From: Opitutaceae bacterium
GTDB taxonomy: Bacteria > Verrucomicrobiota > Verrucomicrobiia > Opitutales > Opitutaceae
DNA length: 52,153 nt
Direction: 5' to 3'
NCBI GenBank assembly: GCA_014879845.1
Contig: JACSRI010000105.1
Span: 1 to 52,153, forward strand
The notes below the pieces were generated by a model that saw only the letters and a list, made by a program, of their open reading frames with translations, did no database searches and had not been told where the DNA came from. Below, in pieces: positions 28,750 through 36,878 of this stretch. Each line of letters opens with the position of its first letter. The first letter of the stretch is position 1. A program made the translations under genes and the position numbers.

Positions 28750-28927
28750 CGGATTTGAACCACAGAGGGCACAGAGAGCACGGAGAACGAGCCCGGACGA
28801 GCTGGCCATCCCGAGTCCGCGGGGCGCAGAAGGCACGAAGGGATCGGACTCAGAGTTCGGAGCCCTTGTGCCTCTTGTGGCCAACTCCGTCCTCTGTGCC
28901 CTCTGTGTTCTCCGCGGTTAACACCTA
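28750..28927. repeat. Large cacagag-type palindrome (second copy)
   Basis: The left end (about 28757-28790) reads ACCACAGAGGGCACAGAG and CACGGAGAACG; the right end (about 28885-28925) is its reverse complement (CTCCGTCCTCTGTG, CCCTCTGTGTTCTCCGCGGT). An inner pair (GCACGAAGGG and CCCTTGTGCC) gives a nested stem. It lies between convergent genes (helical-repeat protein and ffh) and matches the class at 20155-20285. Confidence 0.75.
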
Positions 28928-28961
28928 ACCATGCGGACGCAGGTCGCCTGCGTGGTGCGAG

Positions 28962-30329
28962 TTACATCCGCGGCATCCCGCCACCCATTCCGGGGAAACC
29001 GCCGCCGGGTCCGCCCTTGCCGCCCATCTGGCGCATGAGCTTCTTCATGTTCCCGCCCTTGAACATCTTCATCATCTTGCGCATCTGGGCGTACTGCTTG
29101 AGGAGGGCATTGACTTCACTGACACCTACACCTGAGCCCTTGGCGATGCGCAGGCGGCGGCTGCCGTTGAGCACGTTCGGGTTTTGCCTCTCCTTGCGCG
29201 TCATCGAGAGGATGATCGCTTCGGTGCGTTTCATCTGGCCCTCGGCCTCGTCGCCGAGCTTTACACCGCTCATGCCGGGCATCATCGAGAGCAGCGACTC
29301 CATCGAGCCGAGCTTCTTGATCTGCCGCATCTGATCGAGCATGTCCTCGAGATTGAAGTCGGCCTTGCGCATCTTCTCGGCCATGCGCTCGGCCTCCTTC
29401 TGGTCGATGACCTCCTGCGCGCGCTCGACCAGCGACACGACGTCGCCCATGCCGAGGATGCGCTGGGCCATGCGGTCGGGATAAAACACGTCGAAGTCGC
29501 CGACCTTTTCGCCCGTGCCGACGAATTTGATCGGGACGCCGGTGACCGACTTCATCGAGAGCGCTGCGCCGCCGCGGGCGTCGCCGTCGAGTTTGGTCAG
29601 GACGAGGCCGGTGAGCTGCACCGCCTCGTGGAAGGTGCGTGCGACATTGACCGCCTCCTGGCCGAGGGCGCCGTCGGCCACGAGCAGCACCTCGTCGGGC
29701 TGCACGCGGGCCTTGAGGTCCTTGATTTCCTGGATGAGCGCCTCGTCGATCTGGAGGCGGCCGGCGGTGTCGAAGATCGTGAGCGTCGCGCTCGTGCGGT
29801 CGGCCTCCTTCATCGCGGCCACGCCGATGGCGGGCACATCGCGGGAGGTGCGGTCGGCGAAGAAGCCGAGGTTTTCCTGCTTCGCGAGGACCTCGAGCTG
29901 GTCGATGGCGGCGGGGCGGTAGATGTCGCACGCGGCCAGCATCGGGGCGTAACCCTTCTTCTGGAGCAGGCGGCCGAGCTTGGCGGCCGTCGTGGTCTTG
30001 CCGCCGCCCTGCAGGCCGACGAGCATGATCTTGAGGGGCTTCTTCTGCGAGAGGGCCGTGGCGCCTTCGCCGAGCAGCGCGACGAGCTCGTCGTGGATGA
30101 TCTTGATGACCTGCTGACCGGGGGTGACGGACTTGATCACCTCCTGGCCGACGCAGGCGGCTTTCACGCGGTCGATGAACTCGCGGGCGACCTTGAAATG
30201 GACGTCGGCCGAGAGCAGGGCGGTGCGCACCTCCTTGAGGGCCGCCTCCATGTTTTCCTCGGACAGCTTGCCCACGCCGCGCAGGTTGCGCATGGCCTGG
30301 CCCAGTTTCTCGGTGAGTGATTCGAACAT
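28962..30329 (-). CDS. ffh: Signal recognition particle protein Ffh (SRP54)
   Basis: A 455-residue SRP GTPase that binds 4.5S RNA and signal sequences of nascent inner-membrane proteins. N domain: [21 protein letters not shown] domain: P-loop [39 protein letters not shown] domain: methionine-rich, with [16 protein letters not shown] and [14 protein letters not shown], the RNA-binding loop. The tail is Gly/Met-rich (GGMPRM end). The usual GLQGxGK has Gly where many species have Ala/Ser, within normal variation. ATG 30329 is chosen, as upstream codons lie in a repeat. I could not find the 4.5S RNA gene nearby. Confidence 0.96.
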   Translation of the reverse strand: MFESLTEKLGQAMRNLRGVGKLSEENMEAALKEVRTALLSADVHFKVAREFIDRVKAACVGQEVIKSVTPGQQVIKIIHDELVALLGEGATALSQKKPLKIMLVGLQGGGKTTTAAKLGRLLQKKGYAPMLAACDIYRPAAIDQLEVLAKQENLGFFADRTSRDVPAIGVAAMKEADRTSATLTIFDTAGRLQIDEALIQEIKDLKARVQPDEVLLVADGALGQEAVNVARTFHEAVQLTGLVLTKLDGDARGGAALSMKSVTGVPIKFVGTGEKVGDFDVFYPDRMAQRILGMGDVVSLVERAQEVIDQKEAERMAEKMRKADFNLEDMLDQMRQIKKLGSMESLLSMMPGMSGVKLGDEAEGQMKRTEAIILSMTRKERQNPNVLNGSRRLRIAKGSGVGVSEVNALLKQYAQMRKMMKMFKGGNMKKLMRQMGGKGGPGGGFPGMGGGMPRM

Positions 30330-30344
30330 CGTGAAAGTCGGGGA

Positions 30345-30536
30345 GGGTGAACCACGAATGGACACGAATGAACACCAATTTTCTCAATCCTCGGACGGGC
30401 GAGAGAACCACTGATGTTCGCTGATTGACGCTGATGGCGAACCGGCCGTTTGAGATCAGCGTGAATCAGCGCAGATCAGCGGTTTCTCCACGTTCCGGGT
30501 CCCTCTTCGTGAAAATTAGTGTGGATAAGTGGTTTC
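30345..30536. repeat. Nested ATCAGCG/ACCACGAATG palindrome upstream of ffh
   Basis: The outer pair, AACCACGAATGGACACGAAT (from 30350) and the complement-like stretch 30506-30535, encloses an inner pair: AACCACTGATGTTCGCTGAT (from 30406) against ATCAGCG, AATCAGCG, GATCAGCGG in 30455-30483. The arms are 25-35 bases. It fills the gap between the divergent ffh and Lrp genes, so both promoters would have to lie in or beside it. Confidence 0.75.
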
Positions 30537-30561
30537 CCTGTCTGCGAGGCTCGCGACTCGT

Positions 30562-31050
30562 ATGAATTCTGTTCTCAAGCTGTTGCTCGAAGGAGGCCGA
30601 CTCTCGACCGCCGAGATGGCGAAGGTCGCGGGTCTGACCGAGGCCGAAGTCAACCAGCGCCTGGAACAGTTGAAGAAAGAGAAAATCTTCCTCGGCTGGC
30701 GTCCGGTGCTCGATCTCTCCCGTGAGGCGGCCGCCGCCGTGGCCGTGCGGGCCCTGATCGAGGTGCGCATCACGCCCGAGCGCGGAGGCGGCTTCAACCG
30801 CCTGGCCGAGCGCGTGAGCCGGTTCGACGAAGTCGAGTCCTGCTACCTCGTCTCCGGCGGCTACGACCTGCTCCTGGTCGTCAACGGCTCGAGCTTGCAG
30901 AAGGTCGCGAGTTTCGTGTCGGAAAAACTCTCGACCCTCGAGGGCGTGCTCTCCACCAGCACGCACTTCATGCTGCGCTCCTACAAGGAGGGCGGCTACC
31001 AGATCGAAACCGAGGTCGAGGACAACGACCGGCTCAAGGTCTCACCCTGA
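30562..31050 (+). CDS. Lrp/AsnC-family transcriptional regulator
   Basis: A 162-residue regulator. N-terminal HTH (about 1-50: LLLEGGRLSTAEMAKVAGLTE, VNQRLEQLKKEKIFLGWRPV) and a C-terminal ligand/dimer (RAM-like) domain (about 75-150: IEVRITPERGGGFN, DEVESCYLVSGGYDLLLVVN). Members respond to amino acids. The HTH is slightly atypical, with longer spacing after the recognition helix. ATG 30562 gives the usual length. The aminotransferase starts 82 bases downstream, a common pairing, so it probably controls that gene and perhaps itself. Confidence 0.9.
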   Translation: MNSVLKLLLEGGRLSTAEMAKVAGLTEAEVNQRLEQLKKEKIFLGWRPVLDLSREAAAAVAVRALIEVRITPERGGGFNRLAERVSRFDEVESCYLVSGGYDLLLVVNGSSLQKVASFVSEKLSTLEGVLSTSTHFMLRSYKEGGYQIETEVEDNDRLKVSP

Positions 31051-31053
31051 GTT

Positions 31054-31089
31054 GACTGCGGATTTCGGATTGCGGAGTGCGGATTGAGT
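31054..31089. repeat. GCGGATT-rich dispersed repeat copy
   Basis: A short tract between the Lrp gene and the aminotransferase, with repeated TGCGGATT, TCGGATTGCGG and GTGCGGATTG. It is AT-richer than the flanks and reads like known intergenic junk repeats in related genomes. It resembles the tract inside parB at 36969-37003. Confidence 0.45.
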
Positions 31090-31132
31090 GAGTCGATCCG
31101 CGGCACCGTGTCCTGATCCGCGCCTCACGACC

Positions 31133-32302
31133 ATGGACACCAAGAAATTCATCGCGCGCCACGTCGTCGACCTGCCCAAGTCGGGCATCCGCGACTTTTT
31201 TGAGATCGTGGCGAAAATGAAGGACGTGATCTCGCTGGGTATCGGCGAGCCGGATTTCCGCACGCCCTGGCATATCCGCGAGGCGGGCATCTACGCCCTC
31301 GAGAAGGGGAAAACCCACTACACCTCGAACCTCGGCCTGATCGAGCTGCGCCGCTCCATCGCCAAGTACGTCGGGAAGAACTTCTCCGTCGCCTACCGTC
31401 CCGAGGACGAGATCCTCGTGACCGTCGGTGTCTCCGAGGCGATCGACCTGGCCTGCCGCGCGCTCATCAATCCCGGCGACAAGGTGATGTTTCACCAGCC
31501 GTGCTATGTGAGCTACCACCCGAGCGTCACGCTCACGCACGGCATCGGCATCCCGGTGCCGACGTATGCGAAAGACAACTTCGCGCTCACGGCCGAGGCG
31601 CTCATCGCCGCGTGGCAGCCGGGCACGAAGCTGCTCATGCTCAACCTGCCGTGCAATCCCACGGGTGGCACGTGCAGCCGCGAGCAGCTCCAGGCCATCG
31701 CCAGGTTCGCCATCGAGAAGGACCTCATCGTGCTGAGCGACGAGATCTACTCCGAGCTGACCTTCGACGGCGAACACGTCTCCATCGCCAGCCTGCCGGG
31801 CATGAAGGAGCGCACCATCTTCCTGCACGGTTTCTCCAAGGCGTTTGCCATGACCGGCTGGCGCATCGGCTTCGGCTGCGGCCCGGCCGACCTGATCGAG
31901 GCGATGATGAAGGTGCACCAGTACTCGATGATGTGCGCCTCGATCATCGCCCAGGAGGCCGCGATCGAGGCGCTCGAGCGCGGCGAGGACGCGATGAAGC
32001 AGATGCGCGACCAGTATCATCGCCGCCGCGACTTCATCGTGCGTCGCTTCAACGAGATCGGCCTGAAGTGCCACATGCCGCGCGGTTCGTTCTACACCTT
32101 CCCGGACGTCACCTCGACGGGCATGGCGGAGAAGGACTTCGCCGTCGGCCTGCTCCAGGCCGAGCGCGTGGCCGTCGTCCCGGGCAAGGCCTTCGGCGAG
32201 AACGGCGCCGGCTTCGTCCGCGCCTGCTTCGCCACCAGCTACGAGCAGCTCATCGTCGCGACGGACCGCATTGAGCGCTACGTCGCGTCGCTGAAGAAGT
32301 AA
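31133..32302 (+). CDS. Class I/II PLP aminotransferase
   Basis: A 389-residue fold-type I aminotransferase. YTSNLGLIELRRSIAKYVG (about 63-81) is the substrate-entry segment, NPTGG is at 175-179, SDEIYSELTFDG follows (about 202-213), and the PLP lysine is in GFSKAFAMTGWRIG (Lys236). It belongs to the aspartate/alanine/aromatic-type gamma subgroup often placed next to Lrp/AsnC genes, likely a branched-chain or aromatic aminotransferase; substrate not readable. The start ATG 31133 follows a repeat tract. Distinct from the AspC-like gene at 23-1213, which is I-alpha. Confidence 0.92.
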   Translation: MDTKKFIARHVVDLPKSGIRDFFEIVAKMKDVISLGIGEPDFRTPWHIREAGIYALEKGKTHYTSNLGLIELRRSIAKYVGKNFSVAYRPEDEILVTVGVSEAIDLACRALINPGDKVMFHQPCYVSYHPSVTLTHGIGIPVPTYAKDNFALTAEALIAAWQPGTKLLMLNLPCNPTGGTCSREQLQAIARFAIEKDLIVLSDEIYSELTFDGEHVSIASLPGMKERTIFLHGFSKAFAMTGWRIGFGCGPADLIEAMMKVHQYSMMCASIIAQEAAIEALERGEDAMKQMRDQYHRRRDFIVRRFNEIGLKCHMPRGSFYTFPDVTSTGMAEKDFAVGLLQAERVAVVPGKAFGENGAGFVRACFATSYEQLIVATDRIERYVASLKK

Positions 32303-32404
32303 GGGGCTCCCCGCGGCGGATTGGCCTCGTCGCACGCAGCGCACCCTCGCCGCCGCAGCCCGCCGCCGAGTCATGGTCGCCTCAGGTATGATCATGCCCC
32401 GGGG

Positions 32405-32441
32405 CGGCCGGTGCGCGTGGGCGATGGGCGCCGGCCGTTTT
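32405..32441 (+). terminator. Candidate terminator after aminotransferase
   Basis: Stem CGGCCGG (32405-32411) with CCGGCCG (32431-32437), 19-base loop, and TTTT right after. Partial G-U-type extension inside the loop. It lies about 100 bases after the aminotransferase and 44 before der. Confidence 0.4.
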
Positions 32442-32484
32442 CCTCCTCGCTACCCGCGTCGTGCTCCCCACTACTAGACGACCC

Positions 32485-33879
32485 ATGCAACGCACCGTCG
32501 CCATCGTCGGCCGGCCCAATGTCGGCAAGAGCCGCCTCTTCAACCGGCTCGCCCGCCGCCGCATCTCGATCGTGCACGACATGCCGGGCGTGACGCGCGA
32601 CATCATTTCCCATGAGGTCGACGGCTACACGTTGCTCGACACCGGCGGGTTCGGACTCACGCCGGGCGACACGCCGAGACAGATCGTCAAGGCCGTCGAC
32701 GCGCAGGTGCTCTTCGCGGTCGAGATGGCCGACTTGATCCTCTTCGTCATCGATGCGAAGGACGGCGTGGCGCCAGAGGACGAGACCATCGCGCAGAAGC
32801 TGCGCAAGAGCGGCAAGCCCGTGCTCCTCGTCCTCAACAAGGTCGACCACGTGAAGTTTGAGGCGGTCGTGGCCGAGGCCTACCGGCTTGGGCTGGGCGA
32901 GGCCTTGCCCGTCTCCGCCGAGCACGGCACGGGAGAACCGGAGCTGCGCGAGAAGATCGCCGCGCGCCTCGAGAAGATCGCCGCGGGCGCGCCGCCGCCC
33001 CCCCCGAGGGACGAATCGCGGCGGTTGCGCATCTGCTTCGTCGGCCGGCCCAATGTGGGCAAATCCTCCATCGCCAACCGCGTGATCGGTCGCGAGCGGC
33101 TCATCGTGAGCGACGTGCCCGGGACCACGCGCGAGGCCGTCGATCTCGACTTCGATTTCCGCTCAAAGAAGGGCGAGACCTGGAAGTTCGCGCTCACCGA
33201 CACGGCGGGCCTGAAGAAGAACACCAAGCTCGCGTCGCCGGTGGAGTATTTTTCGCAGCAGCGCTCGCTCGACGCGATCCAGCGGGCCGATGTCGTGTAC
33301 CTCGTGCTCGACGCGGTCGATGGCGTGGGCGCGCAGGACAAGGCGATCGGCGGCGAAGTCGTCGACGCACACAAGCCGCTCATCATCGTGGTCAACAAGT
33401 GGGACCTCGCGCTGCAGGCCTTCAAGGAGGGCCGCGTCTCCGGCTACGAGAATGTCGACCACTTCAAGAAAGGGTTCGCCGAGTCGGTCTCCGGCATGGT
33501 CTTCTTCAGCCCGGGCTCTCCCGTGCTCTTCACGTCGGCGCTGACTGGATACGCGATCGAGCAGATGCTGCGCGCGGCGCGCACGCTCGACGGCCGGCTC
33601 GACGAGCAGCTGCCCACCGGGCAGCTCAACAAGGTGCTGCTGCGCCTGACCGACCGGAACCCGCCGCCGCACATCGAGGGCCGGCGCTTCCGCATCTACT
33701 ACGCCGTGCAGACCGGAACGCGTCCCTACCGCATCAAGCTCTTCTGCAACCAGTCGCGCCGGCTCACGGAGTCGTACCGGCGTTACCTCGAGGCCGGTCT
33801 CGTGGAGAAGTTCGACCTCGCGGGCTGTCCGGTGCATTTCGACCTCGTCGGCAAGGCGCCGCGGGCGGAGGCGGGTTGA
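32485..33879 (+). CDS. der: Ribosome-associated GTPase Der (EngA)
   Basis: A 464-residue tandem GTPase that acts in 50S ribosome assembly. Both G domains are visible: G1 at about 9-16 (GRPNVGKS) and again at about 190 (GRPNVGKSS); NKVD and NKWD motifs in each; DTGGFGL and DTAGLKKNT as G3. A C-terminal KH-like domain follows (PPPHIEGRRFRIYYAVQTGT). Pro-rich linker PPPPPRD joins the two G domains. Length typical. The start ATG 32485 is 8 residues before the first P-loop. No Shine-Dalgarno sequence in the leader. Confidence 0.97.
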   Translation: MQRTVAIVGRPNVGKSRLFNRLARRRISIVHDMPGVTRDIISHEVDGYTLLDTGGFGLTPGDTPRQIVKAVDAQVLFAVEMADLILFVIDAKDGVAPEDETIAQKLRKSGKPVLLVLNKVDHVKFEAVVAEAYRLGLGEALPVSAEHGTGEPELREKIAARLEKIAAGAPPPPPRDESRRLRICFVGRPNVGKSSIANRVIGRERLIVSDVPGTTREAVDLDFDFRSKKGETWKFALTDTAGLKKNTKLASPVEYFSQQRSLDAIQRADVVYLVLDAVDGVGAQDKAIGGEVVDAHKPLIIVVNKWDLALQAFKEGRVSGYENVDHFKKGFAESVSGMVFFSPGSPVLFTSALTGYAIEQMLRAARTLDGRLDEQLPTGQLNKVLLRLTDRNPPPHIEGRRFRIYYAVQTGTRPYRIKLFCNQSRRLTESYRRYLEAGLVEKFDLAGCPVHFDLVGKAPRAEAG

Positions 33880-33960
33880 CCCTGCCGGGCCGGTGATCGG
33901 CGCCGCCGGCCGGGAAGGGTGCGGAGCGTGATCCGCGTCGGCTGACGTGTCCGAAAATAG

Positions 33961-33999
33961 AACCGGGGCGAAGGTCGCCCTTCGCCCCGGTTTGGTTGT
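33961..33999. terminator. Bidirectional terminator after der
   Basis: A perfect 14-bp stem, AACCGGGGCGAAGG (33961-33974) and CCTTCGCCCCGGTT (33979-33992), with a 4-base loop. T-rich sequence follows on the plus strand (TTGGTTGTCTT), and the minus side has TATTTTC. It could end both der and a minus-strand transcript. Confidence 0.7.
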
Positions 34000-34004
34000 C
34001 TTGC

Positions 34005-34277
34005 TTACTGGAGCATGAGCCCGCGCGCTGCCGCGTGGGCCTGGCCCGCTGTTGAGAGACCCTTCAGGAATGTCTCGAGGAGACGTTCCGTCCAGGAACC
34101 GCGAGCAGTCTCGCGGTCGTTTTGCTGCGTCGCCGTCCCGTCGGTCAATTCCCGCGCCAGCTGCATGTGCTCGGGGGTGATCCACGGCGTTGGATGGCCG
34201 GAGAGTCCCAGGGCCAGAGGCCAGGTGGAGCGGGAGCGCTTCGGGGAAGCGGAGACGTTCATCGGTCGTGTGTTCAT
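34005..34277 (-). CDS. Possible small hypothetical protein (90 aa)
   Basis: A 90-residue reading frame with an amphipathic, helix-like C-terminal half (LARELTDGTATQQNDRETAR, TERLLETFLKGLSTAG). No domain, signal or ribosome binding site. It ends 6 bases before the strong hairpin on the minus strand, which would serve as its terminator, and no other frame here looks better. I keep it as tentative. Confidence 0.3.
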   Translation of the reverse strand: MNTRPMNVSASPKRSRSTWPLALGLSGHPTPWITPEHMQLARELTDGTATQQNDRETARGSWTERLLETFLKGLSTAGQAHAAARGLMLQ

Positions 34278-34587
34278 GATCAGAAGGAGCGCCCGCGGAT
34301 CTTGGGCCGGGAGGCTCCGCGCTGATCACAAGCCGACCTGATTGGCAAAGAACGTGTCCCTTATCGGCAGCTCCGGCTGGGAGATCAAGCATGGGGTGGC
34401 ATCCGGGCGGTCGCTCCCGGGGGGGCGTAGGTGAAACACCTTCGGGCGGGCGGCGCCTCCGGCCCGGGTTGGATTTGTCGCGACAAGGGGCGGAGTCGCT
34501 GATTCCAAGGAGTTTCGACGGTCGATGCGGTGCCGCCGCTTGATGACCGGCCCGGAACCCGACATCGTTGCGCCCGTCCTCCCTCGC
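34278..34587. other. Intergenic region, no gene recognised
   Basis: Lies between a tentative minus-strand gene and the secreted protein at 34588. It has C/G-rich short complementary runs (CATCCGGGCGG and CGCTCCCGGG near 34400-34430) that might fold, but no riboswitch class is recognisable. Promoters for both flanking genes are expected here. Confidence 0.35.
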
Positions 34588-35064
34588 ATGAAGAATATTT
34601 TCCCCTGGCTCGCCTTTCTCGGTCTCGCCGTCGCGGCTTTGGCGGCGGCGCCCGCGCCCAAGCTCATCCTCCCGGCGGTGCCGGAACTCGGCACGACGAT
34701 CCGCGCGCTGCCCGACATGCTCTCGTGGCAACTCGTCAGCCGCACGCAAGTCCTGCCGTGCTTTGAGGTGACGGTCGGGCAGACCGACTACACCGTCGCC
34801 GTGGAAGGCAAGAAACACCGGGTCGCCTGGGTCTCGTCGCAGGCCACGATGTTTGTCACGCCGGAGAATTTCTCCATCCGCACCAAGGTCGCGGACGTGC
34901 TCGCGAAATACCCGGACAAGCTCGTCCAGGAAGAGGGTTTCGGTGGGTTTGTGCCGCTGCCGTCGGGCTGGAACGCGCTCGTGGTCCGCGAGGGCAAACT
35001 CGATCCGAATGCGCGCGTGATCCTGTATTTCCGGCGCGCCGTGACTCCGGAGCCGACCGAGTGA
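34588..35064 (+). CDS. Small secreted protein, unknown function
   Basis: A 158-residue protein with a signal peptide (KNIFPWLAFLGLAVAALAAAP, residues 2-22). The mature part is polar with beta-like text (SRTQVLPCFEVTVGQTDYTV, FVTPENFSIRTKVADVLAKY) and a single Cys. No family recognised. The next gene is fmt, 84 bases downstream, same strand. The start ATG 34588 is set by the signal peptide; the leader is pyrimidine-rich. Confidence 0.65.
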   Translation: MKNIFPWLAFLGLAVAALAAAPAPKLILPAVPELGTTIRALPDMLSWQLVSRTQVLPCFEVTVGQTDYTVAVEGKKHRVAWVSSQATMFVTPENFSIRTKVADVLAKYPDKLVQEEGFGGFVPLPSGWNALVVREGKLDPNARVILYFRRAVTPEPTE

Positions 35065-35148
35065 CGCGACTGCGTCGTGGTGGCGGGCGGCTGGCGTGTT
35101 GACGCTTGCGGGGCGTGCACGATGCCGCCGTCCTTGTCTGTTCTTGCG

Positions 35149-36144
35149 ATGAAACGCCTCGTCTTCATGGGCTCCGACCCGATCGCGCTTCCGGCGCTGG
35201 AGTGGATCTGGCGCGAGGCTGGCGCGCAGGCCGCCGTGGTCGGCGTATTCACGCAACCTGACCGCCCGACCGGGCGCGGACAGAAGCTCACGCCCAACGG
35301 CATCAAGCTCTGGGCCCTCGAGCACGGCCTGCCCGTGCACCAGCCGGAGAAGCTTACGCCGGCGGCCCGGGAGGACCTGGCCGCGCTGAAGCCCGACGCG
35401 GTCCTGGTGATGGCCTACGGCCACATCCTGCGGCAGGACTGGCTCGACCTGCCTCCCTGCGGCGTGTGGAACCTCCATGCCTCGATCCTCCCGGCGTTGC
35501 GCGGGGCCTCCCCCATCCAGGGCGCGATCGTCTCCGGCGCGCGGGAGAGCGGCGTGAGTCTCATGCGCATGGTGCTGCGCCTCGATGCCGGTCCGGTGCT
35601 CGACATCGAGCGCGTGCCGATCGCGCCAGACGACACCGCGGCCGCACTCGAGGACAAGCTCGCGTGCGCCTGCGTGCCGCTGCTCGCGCGCAACCTGGCC
35701 GCGACCCTCGAGCCGCAGCCGCCCGTGCGCGAACAGGATGAGGCGGCCGTGACCTTCACGCGGCGTTTGCGCAAGGAGGACGGGCGCTTGGATTTCGCCG
35801 CACCCGCCGGGGTGCTCGCCCGCCGCGTCAACGGGCTGTTTCCCTGGCCCGGCACGTTTTTCGATCTCGATGGCGAAGTGATCAAGGTCGGGCTCGCCGC
35901 GGCCGACGAGGGCGCGCCTGTGCCACCAGGGTCCGCGGCGCCCGGCACCGTGCTCGCGGGTGGAGGCGACGCACTCGCCGTCGCGACCGGGCGGGGCGTG
36001 CTGCGTCTGCTGCGCCTGCAGCGCCCGGGTGGCCGCATGCTCGCGGCCGCGGAGTTCCTGCGCGGCCGGGCGATCCCGGCCGGTGTGCAGCTGGCCTCCG
36101 CGCCGATGCCCGACCTGATCGCACGCACCCCGTTCAGAGGATGA
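35149..36144 (+). CDS. fmt: Methionyl-tRNA formyltransferase
   Basis: A 331-residue enzyme that formylates initiator Met-tRNA using 10-formyl-THF. N-terminal nucleotide-like fold from RLVFMGSDPIALPALEWI; the family signature HASILPALRGASPIQ (about 109-123) matches HxSLLPxxRG; the C-terminal tRNA-binding domain follows (VTFTRRLRKEDGRLDF, ALAVATGRGVLRLLRLQRPG). The catalytic Asn/His/Asp trio is expected in NLHASILP and further on. Slightly longer than the 310-320 usual. The start ATG 35149 is chosen because MKRLVFMGS is the typical N-terminus. The LysM gene is 89 bases downstream. Confidence 0.95.
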   Translation: MKRLVFMGSDPIALPALEWIWREAGAQAAVVGVFTQPDRPTGRGQKLTPNGIKLWALEHGLPVHQPEKLTPAAREDLAALKPDAVLVMAYGHILRQDWLDLPPCGVWNLHASILPALRGASPIQGAIVSGARESGVSLMRMVLRLDAGPVLDIERVPIAPDDTAAALEDKLACACVPLLARNLAATLEPQPPVREQDEAAVTFTRRLRKEDGRLDFAAPAGVLARRVNGLFPWPGTFFDLDGEVIKVGLAAADEGAPVPPGSAAPGTVLAGGGDALAVATGRGVLRLLRLQRPGGRMLAAAEFLRGRAIPAGVQLASAPMPDLIARTPFRG

Positions 36145-36233
36145 CGCGGCTCCCGCGTCGCGTGTGCGCGGGCCGCGCGATTGGCGCAAGGTTGGGATTG
36201 TGCCGCCCGGGTCAATGTCGCAGGTTTTTCGCC

Positions 36234-36809
36234 ATGACTTTCCGTTCCGCCTTCTGGCTTCGTGTGCTTCCGTTCGCGGTCGTCGTCGCCTGCGCCGCGG
36301 CGCCGGCGCTCCGTGCACAGGATCTCAACGCCGTCATCGCCGGCCTGCGCGAGGACATCCGTATCCTCGATGAACGCACGCGCCAGCTGACCGTCGAGGT
36401 CGAGCAGCTCAAGCGCGAGAACAGCGGGCTGCGCGCGCAGGGCGACGCCAATTACGTGACCATGGCGCAGATGACCGCCGCGCTGGCCGATCTCGAGCGG
36501 GCGCTGCGCGCCGGTGACAAGGAACTGGCCATCCAGCTCACGCAACAGATGGAACGCCTGGCCAAGCAGACCAACGCCGCGCTCGACGCGCTGGCCAAGG
36601 GCTCCGCACGCAGCACCGCGCCCGCCGTGCAGTTCACCCCGCTGCCGGCCAACACACCGGGCACCACCTACGAGGTGCAGCCGGGCGACACGCTCGCGAG
36701 CATCGCCACGCGCTTCGGCTCGACGGTGAAGGATATCCAGAACGCCAACAAGATCGCCGACCCGACCAAACTGCAGGTCGGCCAGACTCTCTTCATCCCG
36801 CAGCGCTGA
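36234..36809 (+). CDS. Secreted coiled-coil LysM protein
   Basis: A 191-residue envelope protein. Signal peptide (1-27, FWLRVLPFAVVVACAAAPAL), a coiled coil (about 28-125; REDIRILDERTRQLTVEVEQ, MTAALADLERALRAGDKELA), a Pro/Thr linker and a C-terminal LysM domain (about 145-190: YEVQPGDTLASIATRFGSTV, KDIQNANKIADPTKLQVGQT). LysM binds peptidoglycan or chitin-like sugars. It could anchor a partner to the cell wall. It sits between fmt and parB with 69 bases before the latter. The start follows the signal peptide; the upstream open frame is not protein-like. Confidence 0.85.
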   Translation: MTFRSAFWLRVLPFAVVVACAAAPALRAQDLNAVIAGLREDIRILDERTRQLTVEVEQLKRENSGLRAQGDANYVTMAQMTAALADLERALRAGDKELAIQLTQQMERLAKQTNAALDALAKGSARSTAPAVQFTPLPANTPGTTYEVQPGDTLASIATRFGSTVKDIQNANKIADPTKLQVGQTLFIPQR

Positions 36810-36878
36810 GCGCACGTCCCTCCACGCGGCCGCCGTGCATCGCCGGTCGCGGTCCTTTCGTCTCCCGACATCCCCTTC

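Noticed and set aside
30350-30420. A peptide containing [10 protein letters not shown] as an extension of Ffh
   Set aside because: This is a translation of the palindromic repeat, not a conserved N-terminus of Ffh.
34320-34460. A riboswitch upstream of the secreted protein
   Set aside because: Short complementary runs only; no class-specific core found.
33163-36318. A 1051-codon open frame on the minus strand
   Set aside because: Covers der and fmt in antisense; not protein-like.
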